Shown here: piece by piece, positions 20,418 through 29,259 of the stretch | Numbering within the stretch: the stretch's first letter is position 1 | How the letters are laid out: each line of letters opens with the position of its first letter | Assembly (NCBI GenBank): GCA_003220335.1 | Contig: QHSB01000259.1 | Span: 1-34,594 of the forward strand | Source of the DNA: Candidatus Rokuibacteriota bacterium | GTDB taxonomy: Bacteria > Methylomirabilota > Methylomirabilia > Rokubacteriales > CSP1-6 | Direction: 5' to 3' | Length of the DNA: 34,594 nucleotides | Position numbers and translations under genes: made by a program | The notes under the pieces: model-generated | What the model was told of the DNA's origin: nothing | The model's database searches: none | Seen by the model: only the letters and a program-made list of their open reading frames with translations

Positions 20418-20882
20418 CTACCGGGGCTTGGCGAGGAAGTGCGCGCGGCGGTTCTTGGCCCAGCACGCTTCGTTGTGCTCGGTGCACTGTGGGCGCTCTT
20501 CCCCGTAGCTGATGATGGTGATGCGGTTGGCCTGCACGCCCTGCGACACCAGATAGTTCATCGTGGACTTGGCGCGTCGTTCGGAGCGGATGTCGTACTT
20601 GTCGAAATCGAAGAACACGTCGACGAGCTCGGGAACTGCGGCGAAATCCTGCACGGCTGGCCGAGCCGTGCTGCTTGGAGCCGGCGTCGTCGTGGCGGCC
20701 GTCGGCGTGTCGCTCTGCACCGGCGCCGGGGCGGGCGGCGGCGTGGACGCGGTCGTGCTCGCGGAGCCGGTCGGCGCGGGAGCGGCCGCTTGCGTGGTCG
20801 CGGGTCGCTTGGCGCAGCCGCTGAGCACCACGGCGGCGACGAGCAATGATGAGAGCACGAGATGCGAGCAGCGCGTAAGCAT
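20418..20882 (-). CDS. pal: Peptidoglycan-associated lipoprotein Pal, apparently internally deleted
   Basis: LSGCAKRP lipobox; [66 protein letters not shown]; operon position. Confidence 0.88.
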   Translation of the reverse strand: [154 protein letters not shown]

Positions 20883-20937
20883 GACGTCTCCTTTTGGCGT
20901 GCGCTGGAGTGTCCGCTTCTTCAACGGGAAAAGGGTA

Positions 20938-22272
20938 TCACGGCAAGCGAGGCGACCACGAAGGACTTGTCGCTTCGCCGGCGCCGCGGGTGACGGCCTC
21001 CTGGGCCGAACCGTCGGCCAGCATCGCGAAGATTTGCCAGCGTCCGTTGCGATTCGACTGGAACGCGAGGTGACGGCCGTTGGGCGCCCACGTTGCGCCC
21101 TGGTTGTCGGCGGTGCCACCCGTGAGGCGGCGTGGATTCGAGCCGTCCACGTTCACGATCCAGAGGTCGTGCGTGGCCCCGCGCGCCGTGTAGACGAGCG
21201 TGTCACCCTTCGGCGACCAGCGCGGCTGCGTGTGGAACCCGCCCGACGTCAGCTGCCGCACGCTCAGCCCGTCGGCGTCCATCACATAGACGTTGGGCGT
21301 TCCGTTGCGGTCGGAGATGAAGGCGATCTGGCGTCCCGAGGGTGACCACGTCGGCTCGGTGTCGATGCCCGCGTTGCGCGTGAGCCGGCGCATCGTGGCC
21401 GTGGCCAGCGCATAGACGTAGATCTCCGGGTTTCCGTCCTTGCTGAGCGTGAGCGCGAGGCTCTTGCCGTCGGGGCTGAAGGCGGGCGAGGTGTTGATGC
21501 CGACGAACGCCGCCAGCGTCTGCTCGGGCCGCCGCTCGAACGGGAACACGCGGTAGAGGTCGGGGTAACCCTGCTTGTAGGACGTGTACGCGAGCGAGCG
21601 CGCATCCGGACTCCACACCGGCGTCAGGTTGATGGAGCCGTTGCGCGTGACCGGCGCCTGACCGACGCCGTCGTAGTCCGAGATGACGATCTCTTTGGCG
21701 CCGAGCGGCCCCATCACGTAGGCGAGCTTGGTGTCCGCGATCCCCGACTCGCCCGTGAACTGCAGGACGACGTCGTCCGCGATCTTGTGCGCGAGCCTGC
21801 GCGGCAGCGCGATCGGCGTCTCGAACTTCTTGGTCGCGATGAGGCGGTGGTCGGGCGTGGTGAGGTCGTAGAGCCGCATCTCGCCCTCGAGCCGATCCGA
21901 TCTCACGGTGAGCAGACCGTGCAACCCCGCGTGGGCGCCGGCGGCCGCGAACTCCCGCCACGACTGCTCGAGCATCGCCGGGTTGTTCGCCGGGATCGCC
22001 CCCGTTCCGGCAACGACGCTGAACAGCCCGGAGAAGGTGAGGTCACTGCCGGTCACCGACGCGAGCAGCTTGGCGTTGCCCGCGGTGTCGGTGCCCGCGA
22101 CCACGGTGAACTCGGGGACGGCGATGTTGAGCTTCTTGGCGCCGCCTCCCGTCACGTTGACGTACACGTCGGTGGCCGGCCCGCCGGTCTGCTGCGCGGG
22201 CGACGGCCACGGCGCGGTGAGCGCCAGGAAAACAGCGAGCATCGCGACGGCCGACATCGTTCGACAGGACAC
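20938..22272 (-). CDS. tolB: Tol-Pal system beta-propeller protein TolB
   Basis: SPDGKSLALTLSKDGNPEIYVYAL, SPSGRQIAFISDRNGTPNVYVMDADG repeats; operon position. Confidence 0.95.
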   Translation of the reverse strand: MSCRTMSAVAMLAVFLALTAPWPSPAQQTGGPATDVYVNVTGGGAKKLNIAVPEFTVVAGTDTAGNAKLLASVTGSDLTFSGLFSVVAGTGAIPANNPAMLEQSWREFAAAGAHAGLHGLLTVRSDRLEGEMRLYDLTTPDHRLIATKKFETPIALPRRLAHKIADDVVLQFTGESGIADTKLAYVMGPLGAKEIVISDYDGVGQAPVTRNGSINLTPVWSPDARSLAYTSYKQGYPDLYRVFPFERRPEQTLAAFVGINTSPAFSPDGKSLALTLSKDGNPEIYVYALATATMRRLTRNAGIDTEPTWSPSGRQIAFISDRNGTPNVYVMDADGLSVRQLTSGGFHTQPRWSPKGDTLVYTARGATHDLWIVNVDGSNPRRLTGGTADNQGATWAPNGRHLAFQSNRNGRWQIFAMLADGSAQEAVTRGAGEATSPSWSPRLP

Positions 22273-22275
22273 TGA

Positions 22276-23121
22276 TTAACCTCGCTCGGCGGAGAAATTG
22301 AAGCCCAGGTGCACGCGCAGCACCGGGCCGGAGAACTCGGGCGGCAGCGGCGGGAACGGCGCCGCCTCGGTGATGGCGCGCAGCGCGGCCTGATCATAGT
22401 ACGGGTTGCCGGACGGCTTCTCGATCGCGAGCGCGGTGACTCGGCCATCGCGGTTGATCTCGAAGACGGCGACCGGCTGCTGGCCGGGAATCGCCTTGTC
22501 GGCCCAGCGCTCGGTGACCTTTGCCTGCACGCGGCTCAGGTACCACGCGAAGGGAAAGTCGGTGACGTTGAGCGTCATCGCGCCCGCGCCCTGCGGCGAC
22601 CCATCACGCCGTCCGATGGGAGGAGGCGTCGTGGCGCGCGCCACCGTCTCGCTCAGCGCGCGCTCCGGCGCGGGCGCCGGCTTGGACGACGAGCTCGCCA
22701 TCGAGGGCAGCTCCTTGTCGCCCGCCCGCGGCGCGGCCGACGGACGCGGCGCCAGCGCCCGGTCGGGCAGCTCGCGCGCGCGCGCCGGCATCTCGGGCGC
22801 CGTCGTCTCCCGCGTGGCTTCCCGCTGCGGCAGCTCCGTCGGGCGCGCCGGCAGTGCGGGCGCGACCTCTTCCGGCCGCGGCGGCAGCGCGGGCGTCGCC
22901 TGTCCTTGCGGCGAGCCGACGGCGGCGACGGCGGGCACGAGATTGACGATGTACGTCTTGGGCTGCGACGGCGACCACACGTACGGCGCGAGCACGAAGA
23001 CGACGGCGAGGACGACGTGCAGCATCGCCGAGAGGACCGTTGCCGTGATGGGCAGCGGCGCCTTCCCGAGGGCAGGGCCGCGCGCCGGACGCATCCGGAT
23101 CGTGGCGGCGGCGATGCTCAT
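22276..23121 (-). CDS. TolA/TonB C-terminal domain protein
   Basis: N-terminal TM, Pro-rich linker, RVQAKVTERWADKAIPGQQPVAVFEINRDGRVTALAIEKPSGNPYYDQAALRAI. Confidence 0.88.
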   Translation of the reverse strand: MSIAAATIRMRPARGPALGKAPLPITATVLSAMLHVVLAVVFVLAPYVWSPSQPKTYIVNLVPAVAAVGSPQGQATPALPPRPEEVAPALPARPTELPQREATRETTAPEMPARARELPDRALAPRPSAAPRAGDKELPSMASSSSKPAPAPERALSETVARATTPPPIGRRDGSPQGAGAMTLNVTDFPFAWYLSRVQAKVTERWADKAIPGQQPVAVFEINRDGRVTALAIEKPSGNPYYDQAALRAITEAAPFPPLPPEFSGPVLRVHLGFNFSAERG

Positions 23122-23122
23122 G

Positions 23123-23551
23123 TCAGCGCTCGCGGACGGGCTCGGTCACCATGCCGAGGCGCTCGATGCCGGCGCGCCGGACCATGTCCATCGTCTCGAT
23201 CACCGCGCCGTAGGCGAGGCCCGCGTCGGCCTTGAGGTAGACGGTCTTGTCCTTGCGCGTGCGGAAAGCGTCGCGGAGCATGCCCTCGAGGCCGCCGGGC
23301 GGAACGCGCTTCTCGTTCAGATAGAGCGCGCGGTCCTTCGTCACCGTGAGGACCATGCGCTCCTCGACCGCGGTCGGCTTGGCGGCCGCGCGCGGCAGGT
23401 TCACGTCGATCCCGCGGTACATCATCGGGGCCGTGAGCATGAAGATCAGCAGGAGGACGAGGACCACGTCGACCAGCGGGATGATGTTGATCTCGGCGAG
23501 GCTCGTCCCGATGCGGCGCGTGCCGCCGGGCGGCCCGACGCTAAATGCCAT
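23123..23551 (-). CDS. tolR: TolR/ExbD family protein
   Basis: LAEINIIPLVDVVLVLLLIFMLTAPMM. Confidence 0.93.
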   Translation of the reverse strand: MAFSVGPPGGTRRIGTSLAEINIIPLVDVVLVLLLIFMLTAPMMYRGIDVNLPRAAAKPTAVEERMVLTVTKDRALYLNEKRVPPGGLEGMLRDAFRTRKDKTVYLKADAGLAYGAVIETMDMVRRAGIERLGMVTEPVRER

Positions 23552-24269
23552 CTTTCGTGGGCCGCGCGAGCTTGGGCGCGGGGCGGCTCAGGAGGTTGAG
23601 CATGTCGAGCGAGAACCCCTCCATCTCCGTCGCCCAGTGCTTGACGCGATTGACGAAGTAGTTGTAGCCGATGACGGCCGGGATGGCGGCGCCGAGCCCG
23701 GCCGCCGTCGCCACGAGCGCCTCCGAGATTCCGGGCGCGACCACCGCGAGGCTGGCCGAACCCTGCGCGCCGATCCCGTGGAAGGAGTTCATGACGCCCA
23801 CCACGGTACCGAAGAGGCCGATGAACGGGCAGGCGCTCGCCGTCGTCGCGAGGAACGGCAGGTACCGCTCCAGCTGGGCGACGTCGAGACCCGCCGCGCG
23901 GCGCATGGCGCGGTCGGCCGCCTCGAGCCGGTCGGTGCTCGCCTCCTCGCCCTCGTCCACGAAGTGCTCCAGGTCGTGGCTGCCCGCCAGCTCCTGGTAC
24001 GCGGCGAAGTAGAGCTGCGCGAGCGGACTCTCGCGGAACTTCTTGGCCGCGACCGCCACGACGCTGGGCCGCCGACCCTCACGAAAGACCTTGAGGAAGC
24101 CGAGGGTCTGGCGCCGTACGCGCCGGAACTGCCACCACTTTTCGACGATGAGCGCCCAGCTGATGATCGAGAAGATCGCGAGCACCGCGAGGACGGCCTT
24201 CGCGATAGGGCCCGCGCTCAGGATGAGCTCGAGAACGCCGCCGGTCAGCGTATCGGGAGAGGTAGGCAC
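23541..24269 (-). CDS. tolQ: TolQ/ExbB proton channel family protein
   Basis: FIGLFGTVVGVMNSFHGIG; GISEALVATAAGLGAAIPAVIGYNYF. Confidence 0.94.
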   Translation of the reverse strand: MPTSPDTLTGGVLELILSAGPIAKAVLAVLAIFSIISWALIVEKWWQFRRVRRQTLGFLKVFREGRRPSVVAVAAKKFRESPLAQLYFAAYQELAGSHDLEHFVDEGEEASTDRLEAADRAMRRAAGLDVAQLERYLPFLATTASACPFIGLFGTVVGVMNSFHGIGAQGSASLAVVAPGISEALVATAAGLGAAIPAVIGYNYFVNRVKHWATEMEGFSLDMLNLLSRPAPKLARPTKDGI

Positions 24270-24291
24270 GCGCGCTCCTTAGGTTCCTTTG

Positions 24292-24320
24292 ATGATACGG
24301 ACCGGGCCACGGGGTGTCAA
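24292..24320 (-). promoter_or_regulatory. Putative sigma70-type promoter of the tol-pal operon
   Basis: Minus strand TTGACA - 17 nt - TATCAT, 23+ nt upstream of tolQ start. Confidence 0.65.
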
Positions 24321-24322
24321 CA

Positions 24323-24336
24323 TTTTCGGCCGAAAA
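24323..24336. promoter_or_regulatory. Perfect palindrome TTTTCGGCCGAAAA between divergent promoters (candidate operator)
   Basis: Exact self-complementary 14-mer in the tolQ / LolA-like divergent intergenic region. Confidence 0.55.
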
Positions 24337-24350
24337 AATCAGGCTTTTCG

Positions 24351-24380
24351 TTGACTTCTCGGATGCGCCACCCGTATAAC
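24351..24380 (+). promoter_or_regulatory. Putative sigma70-type promoter of the LolA-like gene
   Basis: TTGACT - 18 nt - TATAAC. Confidence 0.5.
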
Positions 24381-25139
24381 CGACTCGTGGTTCGGGCCGT
24401 TCCCGCGATGGTCATCCTGGCCGCGCTGCTCTCCGTCGCCGCCGCCTCCGGCTCCGACGCGCGCACCGCCGTGGATGCATTCGTCGCCCGCCTCGGCGAG
24501 GTCAACGTGGCGGACCTCGTGATCGAGCAGACGCTGACGCTCTTCGATCCCGGCGGCCGCCACCCCCAATCGAGCGGTGAGCAGCGCGTCTACATCAAGC
24601 TGCCGCGCCGGCAGCGCGTGGAGCAGACGATCGACGGGCAGAAGGAGGTGCGACTGACCGTCGGCGACCGCGTCTGGGTCCGCGCGCCTGACGGAAAGAC
24701 GTTCGAGGCGCCGCCGCCGGGTACGCGTGATTCGACGCACCTGCTCGTCCCGTTCCGGCGCACCGGCGCCGACCTGCTCGCGGAGTGGAAGGCGCTCGGC
24801 GTGCGCGACGACGTCAGCTACGGCACGCGCTTCGGCGATCGGACGGTCACGGTCATCGGCGCCCGGGCCGGCGAGCGCACGGTCCCCCAGGTGTGGCTGG
24901 ATCCCGAGCGGGGTGTGGTGCGCTTCGTCACGCGCGAAAAGCTGCCGACGGGTGAGGCCGTCATCGACGTCGCGTTCACCGAGCACCGTCCGCTCGTGGG
25001 CGGGTTCGCGCTGCCGCACCGGCAGGAGGCGTATCTGGACGGCAAGCTGGTCGTGCGCGTCCTCGTCCGCTCCGCCGCCGTCAACTCCGGCCTCGACGAC
25101 GCGCTGTTCGATCCCGACGCGCTCCGCCGCGGCCGCTGA
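24363..25139 (+). CDS. LolA-like / outer-membrane lipoprotein-sorting-like secreted protein
   Basis: Signal peptide VPAMVILAALLSVAAASGSDA; VADLVIEQTLTLFDPGGRHPQSSGEQRVYIKLPRRQRVEQ. True start may be GTG 24387 or ATG 24408. Confidence 0.65.
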   Translation: MRHPYNRLVVRAVPAMVILAALLSVAAASGSDARTAVDAFVARLGEVNVADLVIEQTLTLFDPGGRHPQSSGEQRVYIKLPRRQRVEQTIDGQKEVRLTVGDRVWVRAPDGKTFEAPPPGTRDSTHLLVPFRRTGADLLAEWKALGVRDDVSYGTRFGDRTVTVIGARAGERTVPQVWLDPERGVVRFVTREKLPTGEAVIDVAFTEHRPLVGGFALPHRQEAYLDGKLVVRVLVRSAAVNSGLDDALFDPDALRRGR

Positions 25140-25143
25140 CGAC

Positions 25144-25734
25144 GTGGCGCGCATCACCCTTCGTCCGCTGCGGAGAATCGACATCGCCATCGTCCGGCGC
25201 CTCCTTCATCTCTATCTCTACGATCTGGGCGGCGAGCGCTGGGACGTTGAGGCGGACGGCGCCTACGGTTCTCCCGGCTGGCACCGTCGATTCTGGCGGC
25301 GGCGCGGGAGCCACCACTTCATCGTCCGCGTGGGGGGCCGGCCCGCGGGATTCGCGCTGGTGCGCGACCACGCCGACTTCGCGGGCACGGACGCTACCGA
25401 GATCAGCGAGTTCTTCGTGCTGCGGAAGTATCGCCGCCGCGGCGTGGGCACGCGTGTCGCGCTCGCCCTGTTCGCGCGCTTTCCCGGACGGTGGGAGGTG
25501 GCGGTGATCACGTGGAACCCCGCGCGGCGCTTCTGGCGCGCCGTGATCCGGCGCGCGGCCGTCGGCGGTGTCGTCGCGCGTCGCCGCCGCCGCGGCGACC
25601 TCACGTTCGTCGTCTGGCACTTTGCCACCACGCGTCCGCCCGCCCCTGCGCGCGCCGTCAGCCGCGCCGCCCGACGGAGACGCTCGGGTGGCCGGCGATC
25701 CAGAAGCGCAGGGGCAGGTCCCTCGAGCGCGTGA
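25144..25734 (+). CDS. GNAT family N-acetyltransferase
   Basis: ITLRPLRRIDIAIVRRLLHLYLYDL; ISEFFVLRKYRRRGVGTRVALALFARFPGRWEVAVITWNPARRFW. Confidence 0.88.
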   Translation: MARITLRPLRRIDIAIVRRLLHLYLYDLGGERWDVEADGAYGSPGWHRRFWRRRGSHHFIVRVGGRPAGFALVRDHADFAGTDATEISEFFVLRKYRRRGVGTRVALALFARFPGRWEVAVITWNPARRFWRAVIRRAAVGGVVARRRRRGDLTFVVWHFATTRPPAPARAVSRAARRRRSGGRRSRSAGAGPSSA

Positions 25735-26242
25735 TGCCGACGCGCGGCCCGCGCGCGATCGTGAAGTCGCGCGGCCGGCCGGGCGGCAGGATCACGAGGG
25801 GCCCCCGCGTGAGGTCGGCGCCGTTGTCGCGCAGCGACAGCCCGAGCGCCTGCGTGAGGTTGCCGGGACCGCTGGCCAGCCGGCGCGCGGCGACGCTCAC
25901 GCCGCGCCGGCGCGCCATCGTCGTCACGCCCTCGAGCGGCTCCAGCGCGCGGATCAGCACGCAGCCCGGGCGGCCCGCGGGGTTGGTGATCGCGTTCAGA
26001 CAGTGGTGGAGACCGTAGTTGAGGTAGACGTAGGCGTGGCCGCCCGCGCCGTAGAAGAGCGCGTGGCTGCCCGGACGGAAGGCGGCGTGCGAGGCTTCGT
26101 CCTCGGGGCCCAGGTACGCCTCCACCTCGACGATGCGCCCCGCCGTCGGCGCGCGGCCGCGGCGCGAGACGACGATGCAGCCGAGGAGGTCGCGCGCGAC
26201 GGCGGGCGCGGGGCGGAGGTAGAAAGCGCGGGGGAGCGGCTT
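25658..26242 (-). CDS. 3-methyladenine DNA glycosylase (AAG/Mpg family); start codon unresolved
   Basis: FYLRPAPAVARDLLGCIVV...GRIVEVEAYLGPEDEASHA, AYVYLNYGLHHCLNAIT, RRLASGPGNLTQALGL. Confidence 0.88.
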   Translation of the reverse strand, partial: KPLPRAFYLRPAPAVARDLLGCIVVSRRGRAPTAGRIVEVEAYLGPEDEASHAAFRPGSHALFYGAGGHAYVYLNYGLHHCLNAITNPAGRPGCVLIRALEPLEGVTTMARRRGVSVAARRLASGPGNLTQALGLSLRDNGADLTRGPLVILPPGRPRDFTIARGPRVGITRSRDLPLRFWIAGHPSVSVGRRG

Positions 26243-27467
26243 ACGCGCGGGCGAGCCGCTCCCGCACGAGGCGGGCGAGCGAGTCGTAGTCGAACGCCGT
26301 CGCCGATCGGCTCGGCGGCGCCGCCTCGGTCTTGAGTCCCGTCTCGCTCACGATCGCGCAGTAGGACTGCGCGGGGTCGAGCTCGTTCGCGGCGAGCATC
26401 TTGCCGAGCACCGCCAGCGTCGCCACCCCTGTCGGTCCGGCCCAGATGCCTTCGGTGCGCGCCAGAGTCCGCTGCGTCTCGAGGATCTCCTCGTCCTCGG
26501 CATCGCCGGCGGCACCGTGGCCCTCGCGCAGCAGCCGCAGCACCCACTCGCCCTTGCGTCCGGGATTGCCGGCCGCCAGTCCCTCCGCCACCGTGTAGCC
26601 GATCTTCAGCGGCTCGAGGGGTCGGCCGCCGCGGAACGCGCGCGAGATCGCGTTGGCGCGCGTCGCCTGCGCGGCGACCATCCGCGGCACGCGCGGGATG
26701 AAGCCCGCACGGTGCATCTCGCGGAAACCCCGCGCGGCCGCGATGAACGTCTCGCCGACGGCGACCGGCGCGACGACGACGTCGGGCGGGCGCCAGCCGC
26801 TCTGCTCGGCGATCTCGTAGGCGATCGTCTTCTTGCCCTCGTGCTTGTAGGCGTTGCGCGAGGCGCCGCAGTCGAAGAAGAGGCGCGATTCCACGAGCCG
26901 GTCCCAGTGCGCGATGAGGTCGTCGTAGACGCCCTCGTAGAGGACGAGGTCGGCGGTGGTCGCGGCCATGTGCAGGAGCTTCGGCGCCGAGGCGCGCGCG
27001 TAGGCGAAGATCAGCGAGCGGAGACCCGCGCGCGCCGAGTAGGCGGCGATCGAGGAGCCGGCGTTGCCGCTCGACACGACGGAGGTCGCCGTGAAGCCGA
27101 ACTGGAGCGCGGCCGCCACGCCGGTCGCGGACGAGCGGTCCTTCACGGTGCCCGTGGGGTTGGCGCCCTCGAACTTGATGGCCAGGCTGCGTACGCCGAG
27201 CCGCTTGGCCAGCCGGGGACAGTCGAGCAGCGGCGTGCCGCCCTCGCCGAGCGTCACGCGATGCGCGGGGTCGGCGATCGGCAGCACCGGCGCGTAGCGC
27301 CAGAGGCCGCCACCCGTGAGGGCGGCCGGGCCGCGCGCGCGCAGGACGTCGAGATCGTAGGAGAGCTCGAGGAGACCGTGGCACTTCTCGCACTCGAGCC
27401 GGTAGCCGAGCGGATGGACGGTGCCGCAGTCGATGCAGGTCAGCTCGCGGGCGAGGCAATCCGTCAT
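26241..27467 (-). CDS. thrC: Threonine synthase (with N-terminal CxxC zinc ribbon)
   Basis: CIDCG...CEKCH; KFEGANPTGTVKDRSSATGVAAAL; VVSSGNAGSSIAAY; ATG at 27467. Confidence 0.87.
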   Translation of the reverse strand: MTDCLARELTCIDCGTVHPLGYRLECEKCHGLLELSYDLDVLRARGPAALTGGGLWRYAPVLPIADPAHRVTLGEGGTPLLDCPRLAKRLGVRSLAIKFEGANPTGTVKDRSSATGVAAALQFGFTATSVVSSGNAGSSIAAYSARAGLRSLIFAYARASAPKLLHMAATTADLVLYEGVYDDLIAHWDRLVESRLFFDCGASRNAYKHEGKKTIAYEIAEQSGWRPPDVVVAPVAVGETFIAAARGFREMHRAGFIPRVPRMVAAQATRANAISRAFRGGRPLEPLKIGYTVAEGLAAGNPGRKGEWVLRLLREGHGAAGDAEDEEILETQRTLARTEGIWAGPTGVATLAVLGKMLAANELDPAQSYCAIVSETGLKTEAAPPSRSATAFDYDSLARLVRERLARA

Positions 27468-28456
27468 CGGACGCCGAAGCGGTCGTGCAGCGCCGCCAGC
27501 ATCTCGTCGACGCGGTGGCTCAGGGTGTGCTCGGCCAGCGCACGGCGTCGCGCATTCTCGCCGATGGCGCGCGCCTCCTCCGGCCGCGCCAGGAAATGGT
27601 CGAGCAGCCGGCGGAGCTCGCCGAGATCGCGGTAGACGAGCAGCTCGTCGCCCGGTTTGAAGAGCGGCGACAGCTCGTCCTTCGCGTCCACCACCTGGCA
27701 GGCGCCCGACGCCGCCAGCTCGAACGTCCGCGTGTTCACTCCGACGATGTCGTTCATCGGATGGTGGTGGTTCAGCGAGATCGTGGAGCCCGAGTACACG
27801 CAGAGCTTGTCGTGGCCGAACACGGGTCCGCCCGCCACGAGGCCGCGCACGACGGGATCGGGAGTGCGGCCCCAGCCGGCACCCCAGAGGCGCAGCGGCG
27901 CGTCGGCCAGCTCGCGCACGAAGCGCTCGCGATAGTCGTACCGGCTGCCCACGAACGACAGCGGCGTCGAGAAGCGCCGCGTCTCCTCCGGCGAGAGCAC
28001 CACCGGGTGGTGCTGGGCCGGCACGCAGTACATCGGCAGATAGTGCAGGTTGCGCAGCCCGACCTGCTGCAGGCTGCGCATCGCGTAGCGCTCCTTGGTG
28101 AAGAAGACGTCGTACGCCTCGATGCAGCCGAACGGGATCATCCACAGCGGGTTGTCGGGGAAGAAGTTGACGAACAGGGTGTTGCCGCGCGCCTTCACGC
28201 GCCGGATGAAATTGGGCGTGATGGGACCGCCCTTGATGACGAGCACGACATCGGGACGCCACGACGAGCACGCGCGCTCGAGCAGGCGCAGGATCCAGAG
28301 CTGGTAGGCGGCCTTCGTCGACTTGTTCTTGTAGAGCGCGTTGTCGCGCCGGTACTCGAAGAGCCGCACCGTGTGACCGCGCGCGGCGAGCTCCTCGCCA
28401 AAATCGACGCCCATGAGGCCGGCGCGATTGAACGGAAGCACGACGAGCCAACGCAC
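27464..28456 (-). CDS. CgeB-like glycosyltransferase
   Basis: SFVGSRYDYRERFVREL; YSGSTISLNHHHPMNDIVGVNTRTFELAASGACQVVD; HTLSHRVDEML. Confidence 0.85.
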   Translation of the reverse strand: MRWLVVLPFNRAGLMGVDFGEELAARGHTVRLFEYRRDNALYKNKSTKAAYQLWILRLLERACSSWRPDVVLVIKGGPITPNFIRRVKARGNTLFVNFFPDNPLWMIPFGCIEAYDVFFTKERYAMRSLQQVGLRNLHYLPMYCVPAQHHPVVLSPEETRRFSTPLSFVGSRYDYRERFVRELADAPLRLWGAGWGRTPDPVVRGLVAGGPVFGHDKLCVYSGSTISLNHHHPMNDIVGVNTRTFELAASGACQVVDAKDELSPLFKPGDELLVYRDLGELRRLLDHFLARPEEARAIGENARRRALAEHTLSHRVDEMLAALHDRFGVR

Positions 28457-28500
28457 GGCCCGTAGCGTAGCACACGGCGGCGGCGGTACGATGGCGCCCC

Positions 28501-29259
28501 ATGACCGCGCGCGGGTTCTGGCGGCTGCTTCCGTCGCTCGTCGTCTTCGCCGCGCTGCTGGCGGCGTGGCAGGCGGCCGGCCCGCTCTTCGGCGTGCGCG
28601 AGTACCTGCTGCCGGGCCCGCTCGCCGTCGCGCGCGCGCTCGCCAACTTCTCGGTGCCGTGGCACCGCCACCTCTGGGTCACCACGCTCGAGATCCTCGG
28701 CGGCTTCGCGCTCGCGGGTGCCGCCGGGGTCGCGCTCGGCATCGCGGTGGCGTGGTCGCCGCTGGCCGCGCGGGCGCTGATGCCGTTTCTCGTCTTCGTC
28801 AACACGCTGCCCAAGGTCGCGGTGGCGCCGCTGTTCCTGTTGTGGCTGGGCTACGGCATCCTGCCGAACGTGCTGATCGCGGCGCTGATCGGGTTCTTCC
28901 CGGTCGTCATCAACACCGCGGTCGGCCTCACGCAGGTGGACGAGGAGCTGCTCGACCTCGGCCGCGTCTTCGGCGCGCCGGCCTGGAAGGTGTTCCTGAC
29001 CATCCGGCTGCCCAACGCGCTGCCCTACGTGCTCTCCGCGCTCAAGATCACCGCCACCGCCGCCGTCGTCGGCGCCATCGTCGGCGAGTTCGTCGCCTCG
29101 CAGGCCGGGCTCGGCATGGTGATCGTGAACGCGCAAACCAATCTCAACACCCCGGTCGCCTTCGCCGCGCTCGTGTGGATCTCCGTCGTCGGCCTGCTCC
29201 TCTATGGAGCTGTCGGCCTCGCCGCGCGGCGTTGGGCGCCCTGGGCCGACACCACGTGA
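28501..29259 (+). CDS. ABC transporter permease (SsuC/TauC-like)
   Basis: DEELLDLGRVFGAPAWKVFLTIRLPNALPYVLSALKI EAA-loop; multiple TM. Confidence 0.92.
   Translation: MTARGFWRLLPSLVVFAALLAAWQAAGPLFGVREYLLPGPLAVARALANFSVPWHRHLWVTTLEILGGFALAGAAGVALGIAVAWSPLAARALMPFLVFVNTLPKVAVAPLFLLWLGYGILPNVLIAALIGFFPVVINTAVGLTQVDEELLDLGRVFGAPAWKVFLTIRLPNALPYVLSALKITATAAVVGAIVGEFVASQAGLGMVIVNAQTNLNTPVAFAALVWISVVGLLLYGAVGLAARRWAPWADTT

Noticed and set aside
22276-23121. Short internal Pro-rich duplication in TolA/TonB-like linker
   Set aside because: Low-complexity linkers are normal in TolA/TonB proteins
22406-23599. 397-aa plus-strand ORF opposite tolA/tolR
   Set aside because: Shadow ORF; minus strand carries the TolA/TolR signatures
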